Assembly: GCF_007828215.1 (NCBI RefSeq)
Contig: NZ_VIUE01000004.1
Span: 186,001-250,000, forward strand
Direction of reading: 5' to 3'
Length of the DNA stretch: 64,000 nucleotides
From: Pseudomonas sp. SJZ074
Lineage (GTDB): Bacteria; Pseudomonadota; Gammaproteobacteria; Pseudomonadales; Pseudomonadaceae
The notes beneath the pieces are model-generated. The model saw nothing but the letters and a program-made list of their open reading frames with translations. It was not told the origin of the DNA and ran no database searches. The first letter of the stretch is position 1. Every line of letters starts with the position of its first letter. Shown in pieces: positions 51,439 to 59,706 of this stretch. The translations under genes were made by a program, and so were the position numbers.

Positions 51439-52055
51439 CAGCCTTGCCTCAACAAGCCACAGAACACCCCTTCTATCGCCAGGTCCTGGTCGGCCTCGAC
51501 GATGATCGGCTGATAGGCCGGATTGCGTGGCAACAAGCGCACCCGCTCGCCGACGCGCTCGAAACGCTTGATGGTGACTTCACCGTCGAGCCGCGCCACC
51601 ACGATCTGTCCGTTCGCGGCCTGGGGCGTGCGCTGGACACCCACCAGGTCACCGTCGAGAATGCCGTCGCCGATCATCGAGTCACCCTGGACCCGCAGCA
51701 GATAATCCGGCGCCTTGGTGAAAATCGCCGGGTCCAGCATCAGGCGGTCGTGGACCTCGGCATCGGCACCGATCGGCCGGCCGGCGGCCACTCGCCCCAG
51801 CACCGGCACGTCGAGCAGCTCGGGACGCGGCGGCTGGTTCAGCAAGCGGATGCCCCGGGCCTGATGCGGATTGACTTCGATAAAACCGGCTTCGGTCAGC
51901 GCCAGTACATGCTTGCGCGCTACGCTGCGGGAGGCGAAACCGAACGCCTCGCTGATTTCAGCGAGGCTGGGTGGCTGGCCCTGCTCAGCGATACGGTCGC
52001 GGATGAAGGTCAGGATGGCGGAGCGGCGGGGAGTGAGAGTCGTCATGGAGTACAT
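51438..52055 (-). CDS. lexA2: LexA2-type SOS repressor
   Basis: A 205-residue LexA paralogue. Winged helix at residues 5-70, cleavage site Ala91-Gly92 in RVAAGRP, Ser126 in QGDSMIG and Lys163 in EVTIKRF. ATG 52055 (MYSMTT) is chosen because AGGAG lies 5 bases before it; ATG 52046 is the alternative and would start outside the operator. It heads lexA2-imuA-imuB-dnaE2; the P. putida LexA2 is known to repress this cassette. Confidence 0.93.
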   Translation of the reverse strand: MYSMTTLTPRRSAILTFIRDRIAEQGQPPSLAEISEAFGFASRSVARKHVLALTEAGFIEVNPHQARGIRLLNQPPRPELLDVPVLGRVAAGRPIGADAEVHDRLMLDPAIFTKAPDYLLRVQGDSMIGDGILDGDLVGVQRTPQAANGQIVVARLDGEVTIKRFERVGERVRLLPRNPAYQPIIVEADQDLAIEGVFCGLLRQG

Positions 52056-52064
52056 TTGTACTCC
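52047..52064. promoter_or_regulatory. LexA2 operator (GTAC-N4-GTAC palindrome)
   Basis: GGAGTACATTTGTACTCC has 8-base arms and the AGTAC-N4-GTACT core described for P. putida LexA2, unlike the canonical CTGT-N8-ACAG box. On the minus strand a possible -35 (TTGTCA) is followed 17 bases later by TACAAA, which would put the -10 inside the operator. The operator also covers the first candidate start codon and the ribosome site. Confidence 0.85.
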
Positions 52065-52104
52065 TGTCGGTTTTTTCTGACAAGCGCCGCCAGTCAGTTC
52101 ACAG

Positions 52105-52485
52105 TCATGCACATCCCTGTGAGAGCGGGCTTGCTCGCGAAAGCGGTGTGTCCGTCAAAGAAATGCTGGAGGTGCCGACGTCTTCGCGAGCAAGCCCGCT
52201 CCCACAGTCAGTGTTCAGTCCAGCCAGGTAAGCCCATGGATAAATCCCCCGCTCATGCCCATCACTGAACACCAACTGAACCCCATACCCCTGAGCATTG
52301 ACCGCAACCACCCGAATCCGCGGATCAACCTGCACCACCAGCCCCCGCAGGCGAAACGCCCGGCATTGCGAGCAAGGACATTGACGGCGCAATTCAGCAT
52401 GCTCCAGCCGTTGTTCACGACCATCGGGCCAATCCAGGTGCAATTGCCCTTTAGCCTGGGAATTACCAATCGCCAGCGGATTCAT
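52105..52485 (-). CDS. DUF971 (gamma-butyrobetaine hydroxylase N-terminal-like) protein with REPIN-encoded tail
   Basis: A 126-residue protein. Residues 1-92 are a DUF971 domain: LDWPDGREQRLEHAELRRQC, the cysteine pair CPCSQC, and the closing HERGIYPWAYLAGL. From about residue 93 the frame runs through the REPIN at 52117-52206 (residues CGSGLARED and LSRASPLSQG are translated REP), and ends only after it. The native stop was probably lost or lay before the repeat. The ATG overlaps the HEAT gene stop (ATGA). Last gene of the AprBA-like operon; DUF971 is often linked to Fe-S proteins. Confidence 0.8.
   Translation of the reverse strand: MNPLAIGNSQAKGQLHLDWPDGREQRLEHAELRRQCPCSQCRAFRLRGLVVQVDPRIRVVAVNAQGYGVQLVFSDGHERGIYPWAYLAGLNTDCGSGLAREDVGTSSISLTDTPLSRASPLSQGCA
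52117..52206. repeat. REPIN overlapping the 3' end of the DUF971 gene
   Basis: Inward-facing REP cores (first one with GAGAGCGGG in place of GGGAGCGGG) and a 44-base spacer. It lies between lexA2 and the DUF971 gene and supplies the last codons of the latter. Confidence 0.88.
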
Positions 52486-53444
52486 CGCAACTGCTCCAAG
52501 GCAATACGCACGGCCTTGCGCACTTCAGGGTCGCCATCGTCCTGAGCGGCCTGCAAGGCCGGGATGGCATTACTATCGGCCAGTTCGCCCAACGCCAGGG
52601 CCGCCTCCTTGCGCAGATTGCCGATGCGATGCCCCAGGGTAGCGATCAAGGGTTGCAACGCCGGGGCGTAGCGCAAGCGGCCAAGGCTGCGGGTGGCCCG
52701 CAGACGCACCTGCCAATAATCGTCACCCAGGGCATCGATCAGAGCCGGGCCGGCCTCGCTGTGGCCGACCTTGCCCAAGGTGGTGGCCGCCTCTTCGCGC
52801 ACTGACCAGATCGGGTCGCGCAGCGCCCGGCACAGCGCCGGCAAGACCTGTGGGTCCGAAGCCAGGCCCAGGGCGCCGGTGGCGGCTCGACGCACTTCGC
52901 TGTCGGCATCGTCACTGGCAAGCCTTGCCAGGGCCGGCAAGGCGTCGAGATGCTTGAGCCAACCGAGCACTCCGACAGCCTCGCGGCGCACGCCGGCATC
53001 ACTATCGGCCAGGGCCGCGATTGCAGCCGGTGCTGCGTCCGTCAGGCGCAACTCGCGCAAGGCCCTGAACGCGGCGACCCGCACGCTGACGTCCCCATGG
53101 GCGACCCAGGGCAGGATCACCCTCCCCGCCGCCTCGCTCTTGAGCAGGCTCAGGCTCTGCGCGGCAGCACTCTGTACGGTTGGACACGGATCGGTCAGGG
53201 CCCGGCACAAGGCCTCGACCACTGCGGCATCTTCCCAGGCCTCAAGCAGGCGCGCAGCTTCGGCCCGCACTTCGGCACTGGGATCCCGGTCCAGGCGGTC
53301 CACCAGCCACGACAAGCCTTCGGGCTCCTCAAGCTCAGCCAGTTCAATCAAGGCAATACGGCGCACACCGGGATCGTCGTCAGTCAGCCGCGGTTGCAGG
53401 AGGAGAATATCGTCGTTGTCGGTGTTTTCGAATAAAGAGGTCAT
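52482..53444 (-). CDS. HEAT-repeat (PBS-lyase-like) protein
   Basis: A 320-residue protein made of about nine HEAT-like repeats of some 31 residues, with recurring DxDxxVRxxAxxxLG patterns (DPEVRKAVRIAL, DSEVRRAATGALG, DVSVRVAAFRALRE). Such solenoids act as scaffolds or assist cofactor proteins. Its ATG overlaps the ATPase stop and its stop overlaps the next ATG, so it is part of the tightly coupled operon. Function unknown. Confidence 0.85.
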   Translation of the reverse strand: MTSLFENTDNDDILLLQPRLTDDDPGVRRIALIELAELEEPEGLSWLVDRLDRDPSAEVRAEAARLLEAWEDAAVVEALCRALTDPCPTVQSAAAQSLSLLKSEAAGRVILPWVAHGDVSVRVAAFRALRELRLTDAAPAAIAALADSDAGVRREAVGVLGWLKHLDALPALARLASDDADSEVRRAATGALGLASDPQVLPALCRALRDPIWSVREEAATTLGKVGHSEAGPALIDALGDDYWQVRLRATRSLGRLRYAPALQPLIATLGHRIGNLRKEAALALGELADSNAIPALQAAQDDGDPEVRKAVRIALEQLR

Positions 53445-54286
53445 AAGGCAAATCGCGGCAAGGAGGTTTCAGGAAGCCCGAGAGGATTGAGGCGCGGCAA
53501 TTGCCGGCCCTCTGCATAGTGCAGCAGCTCGAGGCAGTGGCGTTTCAAACGGGTGAACTCGGGGTGGGTCACCAGCTCCGTCGTGCGTGGACGGGCAAAA
53601 TCCAGCCGCAGGTCCTCGATGATCCGGCCAGGGCGCGGACTCATCACCAGCAAGCGGTCAGCCAGGAACAACGCCTCATCGATGTCATGGGTGACGAACA
53701 CCACGGTGGTGCGGATGCGCGTCCAGATGTCCAAGAGCAGTTCCTGCATGCGCAACCGGGTCAGGGCATCCAGCGCGCCGAAGGGCTCGTCCATCAGCAG
53801 CAGCCGCGGGCGATTGACCAGCACCCGGGCAATTTCCACCCGTTGCTGCATCCCCCCGAAGAGCTGGTCCGGCCAATGCCCGGCAAAGCCTTCCAGCCCC
53901 ACCAGCGCCAGGATCTCATCGGCGGCACGGTATCGCTCGGCCTTGCCGAGACCGCGCATCTTCAGGCCGAAAGCGACGTTGTCGCGCACACTGCGCCAGG
54001 GAAACAACGTGTGTTGCTGGAACACCATGCCCCGCTGGGGCGACGGACCGGACACCGACACACCGTCGACATCCAGGGTGCCGGTACGCGGTTGCAGATG
54101 CCCGGCCAAGGCCCCGAGCAGCGTGGATTTTCCGCACCCGGAAGGCCCCAGGACACAGACGAACTGGCCCGCTTCGATCTGGCAATCGAGACCCTGGACA
54201 GCTTCGAAGGCCTGGGCTCCCGTGCCAAGAACAATGGACAATTGGCGGATATCGATGCGCCCTTCGGGCGCTTGCATGACACTCAT
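53441..54286 (-). CDS. NitT/TauT-type ABC transporter ATP-binding protein
   Basis: A 281-residue ATPase of the nitrate/sulfonate/taurine type: Walker A GPSGCGKST, signature FGGMQQRVEIARVL (Phe in place of the usual Ser), Walker B LLLMDEPFGALDALTR, and the family switch FVTHDIDEALFLADR. GAGGAAAAG precedes ATG 54286, which overlaps the permease stop. The tail RLNPLGLPETSLPRF is specific to this cluster. Confidence 0.93.
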   Translation of the reverse strand: MSVMQAPEGRIDIRQLSIVLGTGAQAFEAVQGLDCQIEAGQFVCVLGPSGCGKSTLLGALAGHLQPRTGTLDVDGVSVSGPSPQRGMVFQQHTLFPWRSVRDNVAFGLKMRGLGKAERYRAADEILALVGLEGFAGHWPDQLFGGMQQRVEIARVLVNRPRLLLMDEPFGALDALTRLRMQELLLDIWTRIRTTVVFVTHDIDEALFLADRLLVMSPRPGRIIEDLRLDFARPRTTELVTHPEFTRLKRHCLELLHYAEGRQLPRLNPLGLPETSLPRFAL

Positions 54287-55068
54287 CAGGCTTTTCCTCG
54301 GCGTCGATGCCAAGGCGTGAACAACCCGCCCAGGCGCTTGATCAACACACTGCTGCCCATGCCCAGCACACCGATGAGCAGCATGCCGACCACGATGTCG
54401 GGGTAGTTCTGCACGGTGTAGGAAGCCCAGGTGTAGTAGCCGATGCCGTACTGGCCGGCGATCATTTCCGCCGTCACCAGGCAGAACCAGGACGTGCCCA
54501 TGCCGATGGCCAGGCCGGTGATGATGCTCGGCGCCGCACCCGGCAGAATCACTTCCTGCAGGATCGCCCGGCGCCCGGCCCCCAGGCTTTTGGCCGACGC
54601 GATCAGCCGCCGGTCCACGCCTTCGACGCCATGCACGGTGTTGAGCAGGATCGGAAACAACGCGCCGGTGAAAGTGATGAACACCATCGACAGTTCCGAC
54701 GAGGGAAACATCAGGATTGCCAAAGGAATCCAGGCCACTGCCGGAATCGGGCGCAGGACTTCCAGGGGCGGCAGCAGCAGGTCTTCGGCCCATTTCGAAC
54801 GACCAATGGCGAGCCCCACGGCCACACCGATCGACACCGCCGCGCCATAACCGGCAAAGACCCGGCCCAGGCTGCTGCCCAGATGCCGGGCGAGATTGCC
54901 CGATTCCCCCAGCCCAAGCGCAGCCTGGATCACGGCCAGTGGCGTCGGGACGTTGGCGAAGGTCACCAGACCGAGGTCCCAGTGGAGAGTTGCAGCGAGC
55001 TGCCAGAACAGCAGGCAGAGCAACAGGGAAGCGGCTCGCAGAAGCCAGCGAAAATAAGATCGGGACAC
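54286..55068 (-). CDS. NitT/TauT-type ABC transporter permease
   Basis: A 260-residue SsuC/TauC-like permease with about six membrane helices and the EAA loop LIASAKSLGAGRRAILQEVIL. GTG 55068 is preferred: GAGAGG lies just before it, and the in-frame extension to 55137 reads through a REPIN. It overlaps the ATPase gene by one base. Confidence 0.91.
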   Translation of the reverse strand: MSRSYFRWLLRAASLLLCLLFWQLAATLHWDLGLVTFANVPTPLAVIQAALGLGESGNLARHLGSSLGRVFAGYGAAVSIGVAVGLAIGRSKWAEDLLLPPLEVLRPIPAVAWIPLAILMFPSSELSMVFITFTGALFPILLNTVHGVEGVDRRLIASAKSLGAGRRAILQEVILPGAAPSIITGLAIGMGTSWFCLVTAEMIAGQYGIGYYTWASYTVQNYPDIVVGMLLIGVLGMGSSVLIKRLGGLFTPWHRRRGKA

Positions 55069-55092
55069 AACTTTTCCTCTCAACCGAGATCC

Positions 55093-55184
55093 CTGTGGGA
55101 GCGGGCTTGCTCGCGAAAGCGGTGGTTCAGTCGACATCAGTGTTGAATGTCAGACCGCATTCGCGAGCAAGCCCGCTCCCACAG
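55093..55184. repeat. REPIN inside the AprBA-like operon
   Basis: Inward-facing REP cores between the binding-protein stop and the permease start. Such hairpins often stabilise the upstream part of an mRNA, here the binding protein, and can set its excess over the permease. Confidence 0.9.
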
Positions 55185-55198
55185 GTTATTGGTCAGCT

Positions 55199-56602
55199 TT
55201 ATCGGGCTGCGACAGCCTGAGCAGTCGCTTCGGTAAAGTCCAAAATCTTGCCGCCCTGGGCCGTAGCGAATTGCTCGGCCTGCCCCTTCAACAGAAAGGC
55301 GCTGAGCCGGCCCTGGGCATCACTGGCGAACCAGGCCTGCTCGGCCAGCAACTTGATCCCGCTGTCGCTGGCCTGGGCATAGACCGCACGGATGCCCTTG
55401 CCTTCCTGCTTGAGGCCCGCCAGGGCGGCGAAAGCCGATTGCGCCGAGGCGTAGTGACGCACTTTCGGCTCGCCACGCACCCAGATCTCGGCCACGCGGC
55501 TGAAGTCGGTAATCGCCTGCCCCGTCGAAGCATCGGCGCCGCTCAAGGGTGTCTGGGCGTAGTGCCCCAGTTGCGCGTCGTAATCCAGGTTCGAGGCCTT
55601 GAATGCGGCACGGATGTACTGGTCATCGATGAACGTATTAAGGTCCAGGCCGCGATCGGCTTTTTTCAACAGCTTGAGGGTATCGATTGCCGTGCCGACG
55701 GCTTGCCGGTATTCCGGCTTCCAGGTCAGGTCACGGGTCTGCACGCCCAGCGGCCCGTGGAACAGATAGTTGACCTCGGCATCCACCCCCGTGACCTGGG
55801 CGATCAGCTCGCTGTACTTCTCCGGCTCTGCGGCCAGCAACTGGTTGGCCTCGAGGGTTGCACGCAGGTAAGCGACGACGATTTCCGGGTATTTCCTGGC
55901 ATAGGCCTGGTCCACCAACGCCCCATGGAACGTCGGCGCGCCGGCCTGGGCACCGTCGTAGATCTTGCGGGCAAACCCCCGGCTGGGGAACAGTTCGGCG
56001 AACGGCACGAAGTCGGCGTGGGCGTCGATCTTGCCGGCCTGCAAAGCCGAGCCGGCGACTTCCGGCGGCTGGGCGATGATGCTCACATCCCTGAGCGGAT
56101 CCCAGCCCTGGGCCGCCACGGCGCGCAGCAACATGCCGTGAGCCGTGGACGCAAACGGCACGGAGATGGTCTTGCCCTTCAGTTCGGCCAGGGACTGTAC
56201 CCCAGACGCGCAGGGGACGACGATGCCATTGCCACTGCCCTGGATGCTGCCCGACAGCACGCTGATGAACAGGCTGTGCCTGCCGGCGGTTTCAAATGCC
56301 ACGCCGTTGAATGCGCCGGGGAAGTCGGCCATGGCACCGAAGTCGAGTTTGCCGGCGACCATCTCGTTGGTCAGGGGCGCACCGCTGGTGAAGTTCTTCC
56401 ACTGGATATCGTACCGGGCGTCTTTATAGGCACCGTCATGGGGCAGGTATTTGTCCAGCAGGCCCAGCTCACGGATCAGCAACCCGCCGGCGGCGCAGTT
56501 GATGGTGGTGTCCTGGGTGCCGATGGCGATACGGATGGTTTCTGCCTGGGCAGACAAGGTCAATGAAGCCAGTACCAGACCGGCCAGCGCTGCACGCAAC
56601 AT
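55199..56602 (-). CDS. NitT/TauT-type substrate-binding protein with NosL-like C-terminal domain
   Basis: A 467-residue exported protein, longer than usual binding proteins (320-350). The signal peptide is MLRAALAGLVLASLTLSAQA. Residues 22-365 are the binding fold (IRIAIGTQDTTINCAAGG, DFGAMADFPGAF). The last 100 residues (about 370-467) look like a NosL domain: RHYASAQSAFAALAGL, AWFASDAQGRLSAFLL, and FATAQGGKILDF. The copper-binding MGPMP-like stretch of NosL is not seen. AGGGGAA precedes ATG 56602. The ligand is unknown. Confidence 0.85.
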   Translation of the reverse strand: MLRAALAGLVLASLTLSAQAETIRIAIGTQDTTINCAAGGLLIRELGLLDKYLPHDGAYKDARYDIQWKNFTSGAPLTNEMVAGKLDFGAMADFPGAFNGVAFETAGRHSLFISVLSGSIQGSGNGIVVPCASGVQSLAELKGKTISVPFASTAHGMLLRAVAAQGWDPLRDVSIIAQPPEVAGSALQAGKIDAHADFVPFAELFPSRGFARKIYDGAQAGAPTFHGALVDQAYARKYPEIVVAYLRATLEANQLLAAEPEKYSELIAQVTGVDAEVNYLFHGPLGVQTRDLTWKPEYRQAVGTAIDTLKLLKKADRGLDLNTFIDDQYIRAAFKASNLDYDAQLGHYAQTPLSGADASTGQAITDFSRVAEIWVRGEPKVRHYASAQSAFAALAGLKQEGKGIRAVYAQASDSGIKLLAEQAWFASDAQGRLSAFLLKGQAEQFATAQGGKILDFTEATAQAVAAR

Positions 56603-56750
56603 GGGGATTCCCCTCGAATCATGTATAGGAGGTTCGTCTCCGCCGTGATCTGTGCACGGTGGGAAACGAGGGGTGTTTTTGATCGGGCGTCCGGGGGTGG
56701 CCGGATGGCTTTGTAGTGGCTGGGCTGGCCCCATCGTCGGATCGCCGCCC

Positions 56751-56840
56751 GGAGCAGGCTCGCTCCCACAATTGTTCTCAGGCGTTCACAAGTCCGGCGT
56801 CCACCACACATCCACTGTGGGAGCGAGCCTGCTCGCGATT
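56751..56840. repeat. REPIN, GGGAGCGAGC variant, outward orientation
   Basis: REP cores at 56751-56770 and 56816-56838 lie between the ferredoxin stop and the binding-protein start. The rest of the 251-base gap carries no gene I can support. Confidence 0.82.
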
Positions 56841-56853
56841 AGCGGTGTCTCGG

Positions 56854-57099
56854 TCAACGCAGCAAGTAAGGAATCTCCACCTTCACCGCCCCCGTCGGGC
56901 AGTCATTTTCACAGGGCATGCAGTACCAGCATTCATCGAACGCCATGTAGGCCTTCTGGGTCGCCGGGTTGATCGCCAGCAGGTCCATGGGGCAGACATC
57001 GACGCACACGGTGCAGCCCTTGTGGGCGATGCATTTGTCCTCGTCCACGGTGACGGGGGCATTGGAGCGGAAGAAGATTTCCTGGGGTTGATAAGCCAT
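56854..57099 (-). CDS. AprB-like 2[4Fe-4S] ferredoxin
   Basis: An 81-residue ferredoxin with two cluster motifs: Cys23, Cys29, Cys32, Cys36 (C-x5-C-x2-C-x3-C) and Cys57, Cys60, Cys63, Cys67. The spacing of the first motif resembles APS reductase beta subunits. ATG 57099 follows GAGAGAA; the start used gives the classical MAYQPQEIFF. It would pass electrons to or from the adjacent flavoprotein. Confidence 0.9.
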   Translation of the reverse strand: MAYQPQEIFFRSNAPVTVDEDKCIAHKGCTVCVDVCPMDLLAINPATQKAYMAFDECWYCMPCENDCPTGAVKVEIPYLLR

Positions 57100-57124
57100 G
57101 GGGCGTTCTCTCTGGGTGGACGGT

Positions 57125-58868
57125 TCACGCCGCGTCGGCGCCGACCCGCAGCCGCTCGTAAGCCTGCAGTTCGTCGGCATCAAGGGCGATGATGTAGGGC
57201 TCGACCGCTTTCTTGAATGAGGTCATCACGCCGTCGTCGCCCTTCTTCAGGTGACAATGGCAAAACCACTCACTGTCGTTGCGTTGCGGGTGATCGACCC
57301 GGTAGTGGTACAACCCCCAACGGCTTTCGGCACGAAACAGCGAGGCCTTGGCGGCCATTTCGGCGCAGTCGCGGATCACACTGACCTCCATGGCACGCAT
57401 CAACTCGTGAGCGTTGTGGGCCTTGATCTGGTCCAGGTCACGCTGGATATCGCTGAAGCGCTGCAGGCCTATCTGCATCTTTTTGGTGACCTTCGGCGGT
57501 TGCAGGTAGTCGTTGACGAAACGCCGCAGCTTGTACTCCACCTGGGCCGGCGGCAGGCCGTGTTCGCGCCTCAGCGGAGCGTAGACGCGGGCTCTTTCCC
57601 GCTCGATCTGAGCGGCATCCAGCGCCGAGAAATCCTTGCCGGCCACGAAATCCGCCGCGTTGTGGCCGGCAAACCAACCGTAGGTGAACGCACCGAGCAT
57701 GTAGTTGTGCGGTAGCCGCCATGTCGCCGGCCGAGTACAGCCCCTTGACCGACGTCTCGGCCCGCTCGTTCACCCATACGCCCGAGGCCGAATGGCCGCT
57801 GCAGAAACCGATTTCGGAGACGTGCATTTCCACCATCTGCGTGCGGTAGTCGGTGCCGCGGTTGGCGTGGAACTGACCGCGGCTGGGCCGCTCATTGCTG
57901 TGCAGGATGTCCTCGATGTTCTGGATCGTTTCCTCGGCCAGATGGTCGAGCTTGAGGAACACCGGGCCATTGCCGCCCTCGAGCTCCTGGTGGAACTCCC
58001 ACATCATCTGCCCGCTCCAGTAGTCGCATTCAATGAAGCGTTCGCCTTTGTTGTTGGCGGTGTAGCCACCCAAGGGGCCGGTGACGTAGGCGCAGGCCGG
58101 GCCGTTGTAGTCCTTGATCAACGGGTTGATCTGGAAGCATTCCAGGTTCGCCAGTTCGGCACCGGCATGGTAGGCCATGGCATAGCCGTCCCCGGCATTG
58201 GTGGGGTTCTCATAAGTGCCCATCAGGTAGCCGGAGGCCGGCAAGCCCAGACGCCCCGCCGCGCCGCAACACAAAATGACCGCCTTGGCCTTGATCACAT
58301 GGAAGTCGGCGGTGCGACAATCGAAGCCCATGACGCCGTTCACCGCACCCTCGGCATCCGTCAGCAAGCGGGTGCAGACCAGCCGATTGGTGATACTCAC
58401 CCGCGCCCGCTTCAATTGGCGATAGAGGACTTTCTTGATGTCGTGCCCTTCCGGCATCGGCAGCACATAGGCGCCCATGTGATGGACTTTTTTCACCGCG
58501 TAGTCGCCGGTTTCGTCCTTCTCGAACTTCACGCCCCAGCGGTCCAGTTGCGAGAGGGTTTCGAAACTGTGCGTCGCATAGGCGTACACGGCCGCCTGGT
58601 TGACGATGCCGTCGTTGGCGATGGTGATTTCCTTGGTGTACTGCTCGGGTGTGGAGTGGCCGGGAATGATCGCGTTGTTCAAACCGTCCATGCCCATGCT
58701 GATGGCGCCGCTGCGTTTGACGTTGGCCTTGTCCACCAACAGCACGCGCAAATCGCGGTTGCGCTCCTTGGCTTTGATCGCCGCCATGGGTCCGGCCGTA
58801 CCGCCGCCGATGACGACGATGTCGTATTCCTGTTCCAAAATACTTCCAGTCACAGCGCTGTCGGTCAT
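57125..58868 (-). pseudogene. AprA-like/fumarate-reductase-type flavoprotein, frame broken
   Basis: FAD-dependent oxidoreductase, about 580 residues when restored. The first frame (58868 to about 57720) has the FAD motif IVVIGGGTAGPMAA, the AprA-like AISMGMDGLNNAI and a later GLYSAGDMAA. There the frame changes; the expected continuation, PHNYMLGAFTYGWFAGHNAA and onward, lies in another frame and ends at 57125. The sequence carries one surplus base (or lacks two) near 57711-57722. Left alone, the first frame gives a 476-residue protein with a junk tail. It may be a real mutation or a sequencing error. The ATG overlaps the GntR stop (ATGA). Confidence 0.82.
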
Positions 58869-59617
58869 GCTTGTGTCCCTTTCTGCCGGTCGATCCGCAA
58901 GCGGTACTGGAAAGCATCGCCGCGGTAATAGAGATGTTCGAAGTCCAACGGCCGGCCATCGGCGTCGTGGGTCAGGCGTTCGATGCGCATGATCGGCGAC
59001 CCTGGCTCGACCTCCAGGGCCTGGGTCAGATCGCTGTCGGCCAACACCGCATCGATGGCGAGGTCGGCGTGCCCCAGGGTCAAGGCACAGTCATTTTCCA
59101 GGATCAGGAAAATGTCACGGGTCACCAGGTCGGCTTTTTCCAGGCGCTCGCCGAAGGCCTTGGGCAGGTAGGTGATTTCCAGGGACACCGGCTCGCGGTT
59201 GATCAGTCGCACCCGTTTGATCTGCGCCACCATCTCCCCTTCGGTCAAGCCCAGACGCTCGGCCACCTGCTTGTCCGCCGGGATGAATTTGAAACTGCGC
59301 AGGCGGTTGATCACCTCGAAGCCGCGCCCGGTCATGGATTCAGCCAGACCCTGGAGGGTGCTGACGTTCTGGAACGTCTTGGGCTTGGCAACGAAGGTGC
59401 CTTTGCCGTGGATCTTGAAAATCAGCCCTTCCTTCTGCAGATCCCCGAGGGCCTGGCGCACGGTGATGCGGCTGACGCGAAATAGCGTACCGAGCTCGCT
59501 TTCCGAAGGCATCTGGCTGCCTTGGGGGTATTCACCGTCGAGGATGCGGGCGCGCAATACGTCGCGCAGTTGGGTGTGCAGCGGAACGCTGCTGAGGGCA
59601 AGCACGTTGTCGGACAT
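58865..59617 (-). CDS. GntR-family (HutC/UTRA) transcriptional regulator
   Basis: A 250-residue regulator with an N-terminal winged helix (residues 10-75: SELGTLFRVSRITVRQALGDL) and a C-terminal UTRA ligand domain (about 90-245). ATG 59617 is used. It is the first gene of the operon and overlaps the flavoprotein start, so it probably regulates its own operon through the palindrome just upstream. Confidence 0.92.
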   Translation of the reverse strand: MSDNVLALSSVPLHTQLRDVLRARILDGEYPQGSQMPSESELGTLFRVSRITVRQALGDLQKEGLIFKIHGKGTFVAKPKTFQNVSTLQGLAESMTGRGFEVINRLRSFKFIPADKQVAERLGLTEGEMVAQIKRVRLINREPVSLEITYLPKAFGERLEKADLVTRDIFLILENDCALTLGHADLAIDAVLADSDLTQALEVEPGSPIMRIERLTHDADGRPLDFEHLYYRGDAFQYRLRIDRQKGTQA

Positions 59618-59631
59618 GGGCTGGATCACTT

Positions 59632-59649
59632 GTCATAACGAGTTATGAC
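59632..59649. promoter_or_regulatory. Palindromic operator of the GntR regulator
   Basis: GTCATAACGAGTTATGAC is a perfect inverted repeat (8-base arms, GA centre) 14 bases before the GntR start; a half-site GGACATAACC follows at about 59688-59698. HutC-type regulators bind such sites, and its place across the leader suggests autorepression. Confidence 0.75.
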
Positions 59650-59706
59650 GTGATCTTAGGGAAGCCGTCCAAGGCTTGAGAAATACTGTTTGGACATAAC
59701 CTTAGA

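Noticed and set aside
57700..57725. Programmed frameshift as explanation of the broken flavoprotein frame
   Set aside because: No slippery heptamer or downstream stem is seen, unlike the chlI/chlD site.
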